From Amphirosellinia nigrospora (Eukaryota > Ascomycota > Sordariomycetes > Xylariales > Xylariaceae): a stretch of DNA of 64,000 nt. The notes under the pieces were generated by a model. That model was not told the DNA's origin, did not search any database, and was given only the letters and a program-made list of their open reading frames with translations. Positions 44,725 to 56,520 of the stretch are shown here, piece by piece. Position numbers and translations under genes: made by a program. Within the stretch, counting starts at the first letter, position 1. Every line of letters starts with the position of its first letter. The stretch covers positions 62,001 to 126,000 of the forward strand of contig SCHM01000002.1 in assembly GCA_004123355.1 (NCBI GenBank). The letters run 5' to 3'.

Positions 44725-47700
44725 TTATGAGTCTCTACGAAAGCACACGATATAGCTTCTACCTTGAATAGATGTTTATATTTACCTACTAATTCTCCTC
44801 ACCTTAAAATATTCTAGCTGCCTACTTCTCTACAATGTAACCTCTCCCTTTAAGCTAAACAGTACCGACTCCGCACCCATCTAAGGATCCATTACAAGAG
44901 TACCTGTCAAGGGGGAATCAAAGTTAAGTTATTATGGTTTAACGAGTATAGTTGGGATTCGGGCCTCTGTACCGTGTTTAATTTCTAACGAACCAACATG
45001 CGAGATGGTAGTATTTCGATCCTGGGTTATATTATCGCTCTCCAGAGATTCATTATGTAGTTTCCCCCACATAATGGCGCCGAATGAGTTCTTCCTAATT
45101 CGTCGCAGTATTATAAAAAGGCGGTGAAATAAATGTTCTTACCCAACCGTTAAAGCATTTGAATAAACAAACAAACACTAAACAACAAACAAACAAGACA
45201 TTACTTGTCTCACTCGTTCTACTCTCTATACACTTCTTTATATAGGACAATAGAAAAACTAAATCACCAGCGAAGTAGCTGAGACATCATACATAACAAG
45301 GGCATAGCATGGTAGCATTACGGTTTACCCTTCGCTTTCCTAAACTTTGTTTTGTCCGGCTTGTGACTAACTACCAACTCCCAGTTCGAGTCCAACTGGG
45401 CAATTATCTTTTTTTTTCTCTCCTCGCTATTATCATGGGATTACGTTATCTAACTTAAAAGCCTCCTTTCTATTTATCATGTATTAGAGAAACGGAATAC
45501 TCGTAACAAGTAACATTTTTTTGCGCTAGAGCAGTACAGCGCAATATTGTGCCAGGCTACCTAGATACCTATACAAATATCCATGAATGCATAGACCAAT
45601 CGGGTTCTAGGCTAAGGAACGAAGGACAGCGTTCTAATTTAGAATTTTAGGATTAGGTTAAACTTTGCAACCTTATGTACTGTAAATCCATGCGCTCAGA
45701 CACAACACGCACCTCGAAGCTAACTACTACCTAACCGGCACATGTTAATCCCAACTCAGCGCTTCTCGAGACTCATTAGATACTAATAGAGCTGACGACT
45801 CACATCGTGCTCGCTATAGTGGTTTTCAATTATTCTGCATTCCCTATATATGAAGTAGTGTAGGGCGGAAAAGTAGGAACTCTAACGTAAATCTATGCCT
45901 ATAACGTTTGGAAATACTACAGTGTCGAATTGTATTCATGTGTGGCATTTGGATGTATTTTATCTGATTTGACTTTCACGTTGCAAAGTAAATCATATTA
46001 GGGGCAAAGTAAAATTTTGATAGTAGCTATTTAATCTGCGGTAGAGCCTCCCAACTCTATATAACTACATTCGCGTTCATTTTATGAGAATACCCTATCA
46101 TTATACTCTTATTATCAAAACCTATCAATGTCAACAACTTCAACTACCTAACCTCCATCAGCGACCGAGAGTCGGAAATAAAGCATACGACAATAATTAG
46201 AGCAGAAACGGGCTCTACAGCTCGTTACAGCACGCGTAGCTTAGACGTTGATGGTGGATCAGCACAACACTGAAAAATCCAAACCCCAAGAGAAAAATTC
46301 TCTCACAAAGAACACAGCACCATGCGTTCTTTCATAAATTTGCCCAAAATCGTGTTAGACTTTGGTTGGGGCTTCTCCGCGGTATCAGGGATATTGACTG
46401 GCTTAAAGTACCGGAGGAATCCATACCTAGTGGACCTCTGTCACAGATTCGTTTTTACCTCCTTTACCCACGCAGCTTGATCTTGCGGATATCCTATTAT
46501 TAAGTACGATGATCGCGCATTATGCCAATGGCGACTATCTGGAGCGACACCCTCGTCGATATCATTTGCTCATGCAGTCAATGCTCTCGTGGTTCACGAG
46601 CGCTGCATTTGTTAGGTTCGAAACATACATGGCTCAGCATTGGTAACTAAGCTATGTACCGACGCTGCGGCTGCGCCTTTTCTGTAAACATGACAGACAC
46701 TTGAGAATCGGAGCTGAAAGATGAGCAGCTAGAAAACAACACCTCCAAGAACGTTTTCTCGTGTGAAACACAACTGGGCGGGCGACCAGGGACACAGACT
46801 GATCACGGAAACTTCCTACCAAAAAAGAATCAACATACAGGATAGCTTGTGTTACTTCATGCAAAAAGACGACGGAATTCTCGCCTGTCTTGCCTAGAGG
46901 ATGGGTGCGAGGGCACATGATCATACCTCAACATCCCGTTATGGAGTGGTACTGTCGGGATCTCGTAGAGCAGCAACCCAAGGTTTATTTATGAATATAA
47001 TTATGCGAAACAGTCGGCTTGCAGCTTTCCCATGTTCTTTCATGTTCTATAGCATCCCAAGGCAGATATACTGAAATGAAACCCAGTCCGAAATGGACCA
47101 GTTGGAAATGAAACCAGTAAATCTTCCGCTTCACCAAAAGGGGGTTCAATTCTTTATGGCTCCATTGCTAGCTACAGAACCTAGGTGGTTTCCAGTCGCC
47201 GTAGACACTTCATGTTGTAATATTGGCTAGATTCTAAATTACTTCCAGGAACCAAAGTAACTTCGCCTCCTTCAGCCGGAAATCGCGCGCTGGACTACTA
47301 GGTAGGCAGATACTCTCAACTCGCATCTTTTCAATACCAAACTGTCTCAAAGTCCTCTTTAAACCTCATCTCCATTATCGCAGAGCCTTCATTATCGTTC
47401 ATCTGCATTGTATATTTAATATTTTGACATCCTAAAGCAGCGATATTGATCTTCAAATTCTTCGAAACCGCCCTAATAGCACAACCCGCTGGAGAGATAA
47501 TGTAATGAATCTTGAAGGAACCTGTCACGAACCTCGCAAGGGGTAGGGTGTAAACATCTGTTGTTTCACAGAGGACCAGTGAAGTCATCTCCGTGGGCTC
47601 TATGTGACTACTTGACTATATACAGAGAGTCTCTTTGTGTGCCTAGATCCCTGTTTCCTGGCAGAACCCTTTGATATCATAGTTATATAATTCGTCACCC

Positions 47701-49764
47701 CGTCCTTGCTAATTAGCTTAGATTGTTGACAAGTTCGCGTATGATTGTATTCTGAAACCCGGTTCGCCAATCTCTTACCTTAGACAGCCCAAGGGCCTGA
47801 TATTAATTGTTCTATAGATATATAGTTGGTTTGAGGTCGTGTTAGAAGCATCAAACTCATTTTACTTACTATCATCATCTTGACGATGATTGTGCCCCCA
47901 TCTATTGCATCGACTGACCATAAGGTCGGCTGCCATGAAAGGCTCTAAAGATGCAACGGAACATAGTAAGTATAGCACCCTGGCTCTTAATACGTTATAG
48001 TTGACTGACACAGTCACAGGCTGGAACGATGCAAATGCTTGGGATCGATCTGCTTCGTCATCAAGAGCACCCGCCTTCCTGTAGGTTCTTGAACATACTT
48101 CCCTACTTTGGAGAGACAAGTAGTAGAGGCTTTCCTATTCGTGCTGTCATATTCTCCGCCTTCGCGTTCATCTGGGTACCATTTCTCCAACTGCAAAGTT
48201 ACGACAAAGGCAAGCAGCCGGCGGAAGGTGCTAATATGCCATCTATGGGTATCACTACGGTAAGTAAACAGGTATTGCGAAAAGGAAAAGGAAAATCAAG
48301 TATACTTAATAAGAGTTCGTAGTTCATCGATGTTCGGTCGCAGATAACTTCAGTCGGAATCATCAAAGCCTGGGCCTGCGAATACGTTGCCTTCCTTAGC
48401 TTTCGGCACTTAGTAAATTAAAGAGATACCACAGGGGCCTAGCCTTTACCAACGATCTCGGTCTCGAAATACAAAGAACAATTAAAACTACATAGGATAC
48501 CTTACCTAGAGTATAAAACCCATAGTAGTTATCCCTATCGCAGTCATGGGCAACCACACTTAGGCGGCCTCACCTTCATAGGATAAATTTTTGTTCTCTT
48601 GGTGGTAAATCAAGCCTCACTCTAGAATGGGTTTCATGTAGAGCCCTTTCCGTCATATTTTCTGGCCGTAAGTAAATTCGAAGTCTTTAACACACCAACC
48701 TTGTCAATACAGCAGGGACTAATCGATGGCGTCGACAGGTTTTTATCTTCTTTCCTTCCTTGGATGATCCTAGAATGATACAAACATCGCGGCCCAAAAT
48801 CCACGACTTCTTCGATGTAGATAGCTCAAGTGATGATGTCCATAAAGATTTCAGTACGTTTCACACTTGGTGGACCAATAATCGTCATTTGAGGGGGTCT
48901 CTAACACCCCATCGTGGAGACTTTTGGTATTTGCGTGTGTGCCTTGCGCATCTACATGTCCCGTGATAGTTGTAGCAATAAAAGAAGATAGATCATGGTC
49001 GGCGTATTGTCATAAGTTTCCAAGATTGGGAACTATATGTCTTTTGTAATAGATTCATGCGAGTATAAGACAATGAGTGTAGAAGTAATTTGAAGCCAAG
49101 GAGTTGGCAGCTAGAAGCGACGCTATTCAGAGATATGCTTCGTAGATCTCCTGTCTGACTAAACAGGGGTTGCGTTTCTATTACCCCTTGATACATAAGA
49201 AAATTATTGCAACTGAAGTATCATCTCATTCTCTCAATTATTTGCAGATGTTGTACACTGCTCTGTAAATCCTGTGACTGCTTACCAACCCTTGGTAACT
49301 TATTGATCATTGACGCAATTTACCGGCCAACAAGATAGATTCCTATGTCACGCTACACTTCAATAGTCGATGGCTATTGTAGAACCAAATAATCTACGAC
49401 AGGCTCCGAGGCTAAGGAAACGCCCAAGGAATTGAAAAATTATTATTACGATACTCAACCCGTGACTCCTCATCCGGAGGTCCTTTTCAAGTCTCGGCAC
49501 AGCGGCGCAGCGTAATACAGGGGTCTGATATTCTTATTCCATTGAATCAACAACAATAGACATTCCGTATATTCGGCCTTTATTCACCTTCGACCCATTA
49601 GCTCAGAACATAGTAGCAATAGAGCGCCGAGGCCAGTTTCTCAATTGGACCGAATCCCGACCGAGGGGCAATGTTTCCGCTTCTTTTGTCTCTATAAAGT
49701 GAACCCACCCCCCGATCCCCGATCCCCCTAGACCGGTCCGGGGCGCCCTGGCTTTTGTCTCACT
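44725..49764. other. Five-kilobase gene-poor, AT-richer region
   Basis: No gene is recognised between the LTR and the UCH gene. The stretch is AT-richer than the flanks. It has an (AAAC)n-like tract near 45165-45205 and many short unsupported frames. A frame at 47331-47588 (-) and spliceable fragments around 47935-48320 (+) show no known domain. The region may be old, degraded repeat DNA. Confidence 0.45.
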
Positions 49765-50688
49765 TTAGTAGGTAACACTCAACACCATGGCGCTATACCC
49801 GAACTCGATACCCTTTCCAGCCTCCTCAACAAACTTACCGACGGCGTTCAGCGCCTTCTCGGACAGCATGTCCTCGTCCTCGCCCAGCACGCACCCCAGG
49901 TCGACGGGCCCCTTGCGGTTGCTCTCGAGCTGGTATAGCCGCCCGCTCTTGCGCGACTTGACGAACGCCATGTAGGCGAAGAGGGCGTGCTGCGTGATGT
50001 CCTCTGGGGGCGCCGTGCTGCCGCGCGAGGCGACGGAGGCGTGCGCGGCCGCGAGCTCCTCGTCGGACTCCAGGACCGCGATGCGCTGGGCCCTGTTCAA
50101 GGGTGCGCAACGCTCGATGAGGCGGGCGATGTGCGTGTTTGGCTCTGGTGGGATTGTCAGCATGAGAAAATCGACGACGGCGCATACTCTCCCGACACGC
50201 AACGCAAGAAATATACCTGCAGAGCGGCCAAGAAACTCCTTCTCACCCCTCCACACATCTATCTCAAAGCCTCCCAATACAACAAACAACCGAGCAACGA
50301 AAACAAGAATAAAAATGAACTACTCACCAACAAACCCCCTCGCATCCCCATTGCTGAGAGCATGCAGCGTAGCGAACAAGCCACACGCATTGCCGATGGT
50401 CTGCTCGTAAAACACAGGGTCCTCGTCGTCGCCGGACAGGTCGTGCCGGGGCACGCGGGCCTCCTCGACGGCGATGCGGGCCGTGTAGCCGTCGGGGGCG
50501 GGGATGTTGAGGATGAGGGCGAGCGCGGGGCGCGGGACGGCGGCCAGCAGGTCGACGTCGGCGGGCGACAGCGTGAGCAGGTCGTGGAACGCCAGCCGCG
50601 CCGACACGCCGAGCGTGTGGATCAGCTCCGTGAAGAGCTCCGGGTCCGACTCGAGCGGGATGAAGTGCTTCTTGCCGTTGACCTCCAT
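49765..50688 (-). CDS. Ubiquitin C-terminal hydrolase, UCH-L3/Yuh1 type (peptidase C12)
   Basis: A cysteine protease of the UCH family that would release small adducts from ubiquitin. Exons 50688-50328 and 50144-49765 join in phase over a 183-nt intron to give 246 aa, the normal family size. The N-terminus HFIPLESDPELFTELIHTLG and LAFHDLLTLSP are typical. The catalytic core EQTIGNACGLFATLHALSNG supplies the oxyanion Gln and nucleophile Cys. The second half is unusual. The canonical His-Tyr-x-x-Phe-Val strand reads TQHALFAYMAFVKS, and the canonical Leu-Asp-Gly after LYE reads LYQLESNRKGP. The usual His and Asp positions therefore look displaced or replaced. The frame is intact, with no indel. 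It may be an active divergent paralogue or a catalytically altered one. Confidence 0.88.
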
Positions 50689-51380
50689 TTTTGATTTTGT
50701 CTTGATAGTTGAGGGGGTGGAGGGGTTGTTGAACTTGATGACTGGCTTGCGTAGTCGGTGGAGATTGAGATAGAGAGAGCGTGGAATCTCGCCGTGTAGT
50801 TAGATGCTTCCTGTTTGATCTCTTAGTTGTTGATGTTTTATTTTTCACTGTTAAAACCAATGAGGTAAGAAAATTGTGCATAGAAAGTAGCTATGTGGTT
50901 GAATGGCCGTGGTTCTCCTTCAGGATATAGGGCCAGTTCGGCGTATTGATGGTATAGACGTAAGGGTAGAAGTGACGAGGAAAACACAGTGAGGGGTTAT
51001 GAGCATACCTGAGGCACTTCAGTTATTTAGTTGTATCTCTTTGAAAGGGTATTAGAATGAAGTGCATGCTGTAGTTTGAGGCCACGAGCCATCGAGTTGC
51101 GGCGAAACATAATCATTTGACGTGCACCGAGTGAGGAGTACTTACGTAGGTGCCTGATGCCTGGTTGGCTTGGCCGATCATGCACTGTGTTGAACTACTG
51201 CTCAACTACCTCTGGGTAGAAACTCCAAGGCGGGGTTTGTTTTATAACATTGAGTGCTCTAGAAGCATTATCTACACATAGATTTTGTAAGTACTTTACC
51301 TTCCCGACCCAGTTTTGTAGGTACCAAAATATACACGTCGACAGTTAAGTCGCGCCACCCAGATCTAAGTTTAGACATTA
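50689..51380. other. Intergenic, UCH promoter and HEM13 3' end
   Basis: This 0.7-kb gap holds the UCH upstream region, with CT/GA-rich tracts near 50700-50800, and the HEM13 3' flank. No gene is recognised. Confidence 0.5.
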
Positions 51381-52672
51381 TTATACCCATTCTTTAGGGG
51401 TTTTAAGTACATCGACGAGGCGCTGCTCGCGGCTTCGCGGCTCCGGTTCGTACATGTACCTCCATGAGGCCGTCAGGGGTAAGCTCATGAGGATGCTCTC
51501 GACTCTTGAGCCGGGGACGTTGAGGCCGAAGGAAGTGCCGCGGTCGTGCACGAGGTTGAACTCGACATATCGCCCTCTCCGCACCTGCTGCCACTCCTTC
51601 TCCTTCTCGGTAAACGGCATGTCTTTCCGCTTCTCGATGATGGGAAGATATGATGGTAGGAAGCTCTTCAGGCAGTCCTGGATGAAGGCGAATGTATTCT
51701 CGGAATCAGCCACCGTCTCGTCTAGATCGTCGAAGAAGATGCCGCCAACGCCGCGCGACTCGCCACGATGTTTGTTAGAGAAGTAATCGTCGCACCACTT
51801 CTTGAAGCGGGGTAGTAGTCCTTGTCGTGCTTGTCGCAGGCGTCCTTGAGTGTCTTATGAAAGTGTACCGCATCCTCGTCGAACAGGTAGCTCGGCGTCA
51901 GATCGCTCCCGCCGCCGAACCACCAGGCTTGTGAAGTACCGTCCGGCCGCATCGTCTCGAAATACCTGTAGTTCAGGTGCACGGTGGGGGCCATGGGGTT
52001 CCGTGGGTGTAGGACCAAGCTGAGGCCGAGGGCGTAGAAGTCGAGGCTCTCACCTTCGGCTGCCACACTCTTGTGATTCTCCCGCATCTTCGCAATGGCC
52101 GGCTTGGGCAGGTACCATACACAACGCTAATGTTCACGCCGGCCTTCTCAAATACCTGGCCCTCTTGAAGCACGCAGGACAGGCCGCCCCCGCCGTTCGG
52201 ACGTGTCCAAGTGTCTTCGCGAAAGCGCATGCCGTCGACCTGCTCCAGCGCGTAGACTATCTCCTTTTGCTGCTCGCGTATGAATTGTTCCATGCGCAGA
52301 CGCATGGGTGACTCGCTCGTTATGCCCCGCTCCCGCTTGGTGCGTTCGTCAAGTTCGGCGAGGGACCGCGCATCGAACTTGGCGGGTTTCTGAACGGCCT
52401 GGGTGGCGGACAAAGGGTCAATGGACTGCCCACGTCTGCAGATTTTGAGATGCGGGAGCTGCACGCGATCTTACCATGGCGTAGTAGGCTGCACTCGATA
52501 TACACACGGTCCCTATGGCGGCTATCAGAAGGCTGTGGGCGCGGCGCGAGCTTTGGCTGTTTGTCTGGGAGGTGTTGGTGTATAGAGGTCGCAGGCACCG
52601 TGGAGGTAGATGCGAAGCCTGTGACAATCGTGGTCGCGTTAGAGCGAGCCGACATAGTTGTCTCCTCGCCAT
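51381..52672 (-). CDS. HEM13: Coproporphyrinogen III oxidase (oxygen-dependent)
   Basis: This enzyme converts coproporphyrinogen III to protoporphyrinogen IX in haem synthesis. Exon 1 (52672-52475) encodes an Arg/Ser-rich mitochondrial-type leader followed by a hydrophobic segment ([20 protein letters not shown]). A 49-nt intron (52474-52426) leads to the catalytic part: [108 protein letters not shown] and [20 protein letters not shown]. The C-terminus is the canonical PKEWV. The leader means an organellar form, unlike cytosolic yeast Hem13, which I infer from the presequence alone. Two single bases are missing, near 52113 and at the run 51809-51812. The gene is essential in most fungi. Confidence 0.94.
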
Positions 52673-54054
52673 GATCAAGACGGGGGCTACGGGAGTTGGG
52701 CGAGTTTTAACGTGTGCAATTGGGCGGGGAGAGTCGCGGTATCGAAAGATCTCTCGCTAATCGTCAGACCGAACATCGTAAGATTTATGAGGCGAGTGGC
52801 TACTAAGTGGCCTAGTTCTAAGTAGTGTAGAAGCAAAGCTGGTTGAGCGAGAATCGGACTTGCAGGGATGTCGGACCACATTGCCCCTCTTTAGCTGTCT
52901 GCTGGCCAATGAGCTGGTCAGAAGAGATCCCAGAGCAGATCCCTAGCAGACCTCCCCATCAGAATCTCACCATTCACGATACGAAGGTTGAAAAAGTGAG
53001 CGAGAAAGGAAAAAAAAAAAAGGGAGGAAAAACGGTCAAAAGATTCGGCTCCGTTTTCTCTTGAATTCGTATACTAAATTTAGTCAAGGATAAAGGATCT
53101 TCTCGACAATACTCGCTTTATGTCAGGCAAAGTGGTTGTCATGTACTTTGGCGAAAGGTTATCTAGTCGCATGAGGATGGGGATCATCATTGCCTACCTA
53201 CCTAGGTAGCTATGGTTTTCTTATATTAATTATTAACCAGGCCTTGCTTATTGGGTAGTCTAGGTCAAGGATACTGACACACTCGCAGCTTGACAGTTTA
53301 TCACATGATCAGCCCGACAACAACCTCATACTAATTATGCCCATACCTAGTAAGACCTTCCACCGGCGCACTAAAATCAATAAAGGGAGAAACTTAAATA
53401 AACATTATGGATACCTAGGTACTGGGTAGCTTGCGCCATGCCTTCCTATCCTTCTCCTAGACGGATTAGACTATACTACTACATACAATCGGCCATCGTA
53501 TGTTTCTTGGTCTAATGCGGCGGTAAGGGAGCGGTTTATCCTAACTTGGCAAGCTCCCGTGATGCACGTCGCCCAGAGCATTTGGTGGGCCTCTATGCAT
53601 GTCACGGTGTTTGGGCACTCCCATCAGATGGGGGGTTCATGGAAGACTGTACGTAACGAAAAGAATCTACGAGGTTGAACACGCACTTCAACAGTATCTC
53701 ACATCAAGATTTGCCTCAACCCAAAATTTCCCTCATATACAAGAACTAGGCGATTCGTGATAAACTTGGAGTAAATGATACAGACGGCGAACTAGGAACA
53801 CATGATATGTACATTATTGTATAAGCCGAGCAGCCACAATCTAATGATGTGTGAAGGACAAGGAAACGGCGCCGCGCAAAGTTGCATGAATCGTCTTGAT
53901 CTACATCTTCTCGATTCCCCATTAGTGTGACTGAGCTCGAAGCCAAGAACAACCTCTTAGCTAGGCAAGGAGCTTGCGGTTAAATCGTGTGCAGTCCCTA
54001 CTACACTGAAATCGCAAGGTTCCTAGCTCGGAATTCTACTGCCATCCATAGTTA
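52673..54054. other. Intergenic, HEM13 to ATG27
   Basis: This 1.4-kb stretch has no recognisable gene. It contains an A-rich tract near 53010-53025 and two AGGTAGG-type motifs near 53195-53210 and 53413-53425. The HEM13 promoter would be at its left side. Confidence 0.5.
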
Positions 54055-55234
54055 TCAGACAGCGCTGTAGCCCCCTCGGCTTCCGCTGCCCTGGACTGTG
54101 TTTAACACCCTCCTTGCCCAATCTTTCAGCAGGTACGGGATGTCGCGGATCGTGTCGCCGTGGGGTAGCAGATCCCAGCCTCTCGCCCCATAACGATTAT
54201 AATTAAGCCAAGACCCAAAAATCAGGTACGCCGCGGTGCCGAGAAAGACACTTTACATAATGTGAGCACAATGCGGGGGTGAGCGGTAACAAACGTTTCA
54301 CAGTGTTCACTTACAATGACAATTCCAGGTGAACGCGCCCCAGTGAGAGCTGGGCTTTTTCACATCGCCGTCTTCGTCGCCGCTACCATCCGAACCGTCG
54401 TCCCTCTTGCTTTGGCACGAATACTTGGAAGACCAGGTTAAATGCAATATGTCCACATCTGTGTCGTTAACACTGGGACCATAGCTATCGAAAACGAGGC
54501 TCGGGTGATTATCGATGCCTAGTTGTACTTCCTTGGGCAGGGGATCCTCGTCCTTGTCCTTATCTTCGTCTCCGTTCTCGTTGTCATCACCCTTGTCGTT
54601 CTCGGCTCGGACCGCGTGTTTGCCTTCTGGATTGTACTCGCCCTCAGTCCCATCGAGGTCTTTGTTACAGACAAAATCGATAAGAGTTTGCTTTTTGCGC
54701 AAGACATGGGTTTCGGTGAGGCCGAACCCCCCCTTTAGAATCACGCGTAGCCCCTCTCTTCCCGACTCCGGATCAACTTTATCGAGTTTGTACACCTCGG
54801 GATCAAGATCACCACCACCATGATCCAGTAGCCGACCTGCGAGAGGGGTCACTTTATCGATAACGCCGGCCTCCTTCCCTGATGTTATCAAACGTTTGAT
54901 GGCGCAGACTAGTTAGCAGATTCGGTTAGTCGACATCGTGGCTGACAGAGACGTGTTATCGTAGCCGCTTACCTTGAGTACCCTGTTTGCATTTATCGCC
55001 ATTCTTCTTATTTAGAGGCGCGCAGATATCGATGGTGTAAGTCGTATTGTGCACAATGTCACCGTTGACTTCGCTTGTCACGATAGAGTGAGGCCCTCCT
55101 AGCGCTTCGAGGTTGAACTGTTGTCCGCCAGTGACGACTTTGTTGCAGCTAAAGGAGGCGGCAGCTGGGAGCGGCGCCAGGAGCAGCGAGATGACCAACG
55201 CGGCCTCCGCGTATGGCATTGTCGAGAACTTCAT
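54055..55234 (-). CDS. ATG27: Autophagy-related protein 27 (type I membrane protein)
   Basis: Atg27 is a type I membrane protein that helps Atg9 vesicle traffic and vacuolar sorting. A signal peptide (MPYAEAALVISLLLAPLPAA) precedes the luminal region starting SFSCNKVV. NLEALGGPHSIVT and NTTYTIDICAPL follow, with Cys-rich MRH-like features (CNKVV, CAPL, CKQG, CAIK, CNKD). An Asp/Glu/Lys-rich loop (DKGDDNENGDEDKDKDEDPL) is followed by ILHLTWSSKYSC. The transmembrane part (VFLGTAAYLIFGSWLNYNRY) comes next. The cytosolic tail RRVLNTVQGSGSRGGYSAV ends in the conserved tyrosine sorting motif region. Introns lie at 54972-54909 and 54314-54251. The second junction is off phase by one base near 54320, so a missing base is likely there. 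An ATG 6 codons downstream is an alternative start. Confidence 0.92.
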
Positions 55235-56460
55235 TGGGAAGATGGACGGGCCAGATGGGCGGCGGGTTCGAATCTCGGGGTGGTATTGCGGGCCCTATTC
55301 AGGCTGCCCGCACTTTAGAGGACGAGGGCAAGAGAAGGAGCAGGAGTAGGAGAGGGAGTGAGAGCGCGCGGATGGACAGGACGAAGGTGAGCCGCTATGA
55401 GGTTTCGAAGGGACGTAGGCCAGCTCAATAAATACTAAGTGAGGTTGAGACAGATTAGCAATAAGGCAGGGGCGCGGGCGCAATGGATGGGATGGGGAAA
55501 GGGAGAACAATGCGATTAGAAGGATAAGTATGCTGGTATGCGATAGCTCTATAGCGTAGCTAGCTGTTGCCTTGTGCTGTCCGACCGCGTCCAAGGTTGC
55601 AGAGAGTCTAGATGGTCTAGATGTTGAGTGCTATACTTTAGGTACAGGACAGTAGCTTACAAGGGCTTGGTAACCGGAACAGGTGGGTGGTTTATTATCG
55701 TCATCAGCTTACAGGGGTGGCCACTGCACCACTGCACATGCCGTCTTGGGCAGCGGCTAATGATTACCTTATATCTAACCGTGTCACATCAAGATTCGCA
55801 CAGTGAGCCCGATAAGCACGTGATGAAAAGGACGAGCTCTGCAGCTCTGCATGTAGATCGAATGTTTTTGGTATCAACTCAACTTCTCAACTAAATATCT
55901 GTTTCTAGGTTCTGACCTTGACACGGAACCCACTGGGTCGCTGGCCATATGTGTTATACAATTAAAATATACAATTAAAGCAACCTAACGCCGCTGTCAT
56001 GAACCAGGCCCATGCTACCTATCCACTCTGCCCGTGTCTCGTATTCATACCATCTTCTCATTGCAGCTACATACAAAGACTTTCAGGTGGAACCGAACTT
56101 GTCCTTTACTATGTCGAAGCAGTACAGGGAGAAACAGCGGGATCGTAAGATGCGGAATGTGAACCATGCGCCTTGACTGCCTTATAAAAGGGTATATGAA
56201 AAGCAACTCAAGCCACCTGAATCATACCCTTGTGCCCAACGCCGGCTTTCCCTTAATCATGTTACCTATAACGCCAATATTCCCCCACAACCACCCATTG
56301 GTGGCAATAAGTGTAGTAACGTGACCGCTTGTACATATATGGCATGGATATGACAAGTATATCCTCTGGGGTATGGTGGTAGGTAAATATTCTTCGTTCA
56401 TCGTTCCATGAGCGATGCAATTCTATAGCGCGTTATTGCATCATCCCCATATTCGCCATA
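55235..56460. other. Intergenic, ATG27 promoter and SPT20 3' end
   Basis: This 1.2-kb stretch has no recognisable gene. A GA-rich tract (GGAGCAGGAGTAGGAGAGGGAG) near 55335-55360 lies about 100 bp upstream of the ATG27 start. The remainder is AT-moderate SPT20 3' flank. Confidence 0.5.
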
Positions 56461-56479
56461 TCATTTTGCTGCTGCTAGC

Positions 56480-56520
<41 letters not shown>

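Noticed and set aside
46652-47588. Two minus-strand frames of 85-90 codons
   Set aside because: No domain was recognised and there is no neighbour or splice support. They could be chance frames in gene-poor DNA.
47933-48320. Small spliced gene starting MKGSKDATEH on the plus strand
   Set aside because: A first junction (GTAAGT..ACAG) is possible, but later exons contain stops in all plausible phases and no motif appears.
50487-50694. Long plus-strand frames opposite the UCH gene
   Set aside because: They are antisense shadows caused by high GC content. The minus strand carries the conserved protease motifs.
55262-55280. GGGTTCGAATCTCGGGG resembling a tRNA T arm
   Set aside because: No acceptor, D or anticodon arm can be folded around it, and it lies in the ATG27 leader.
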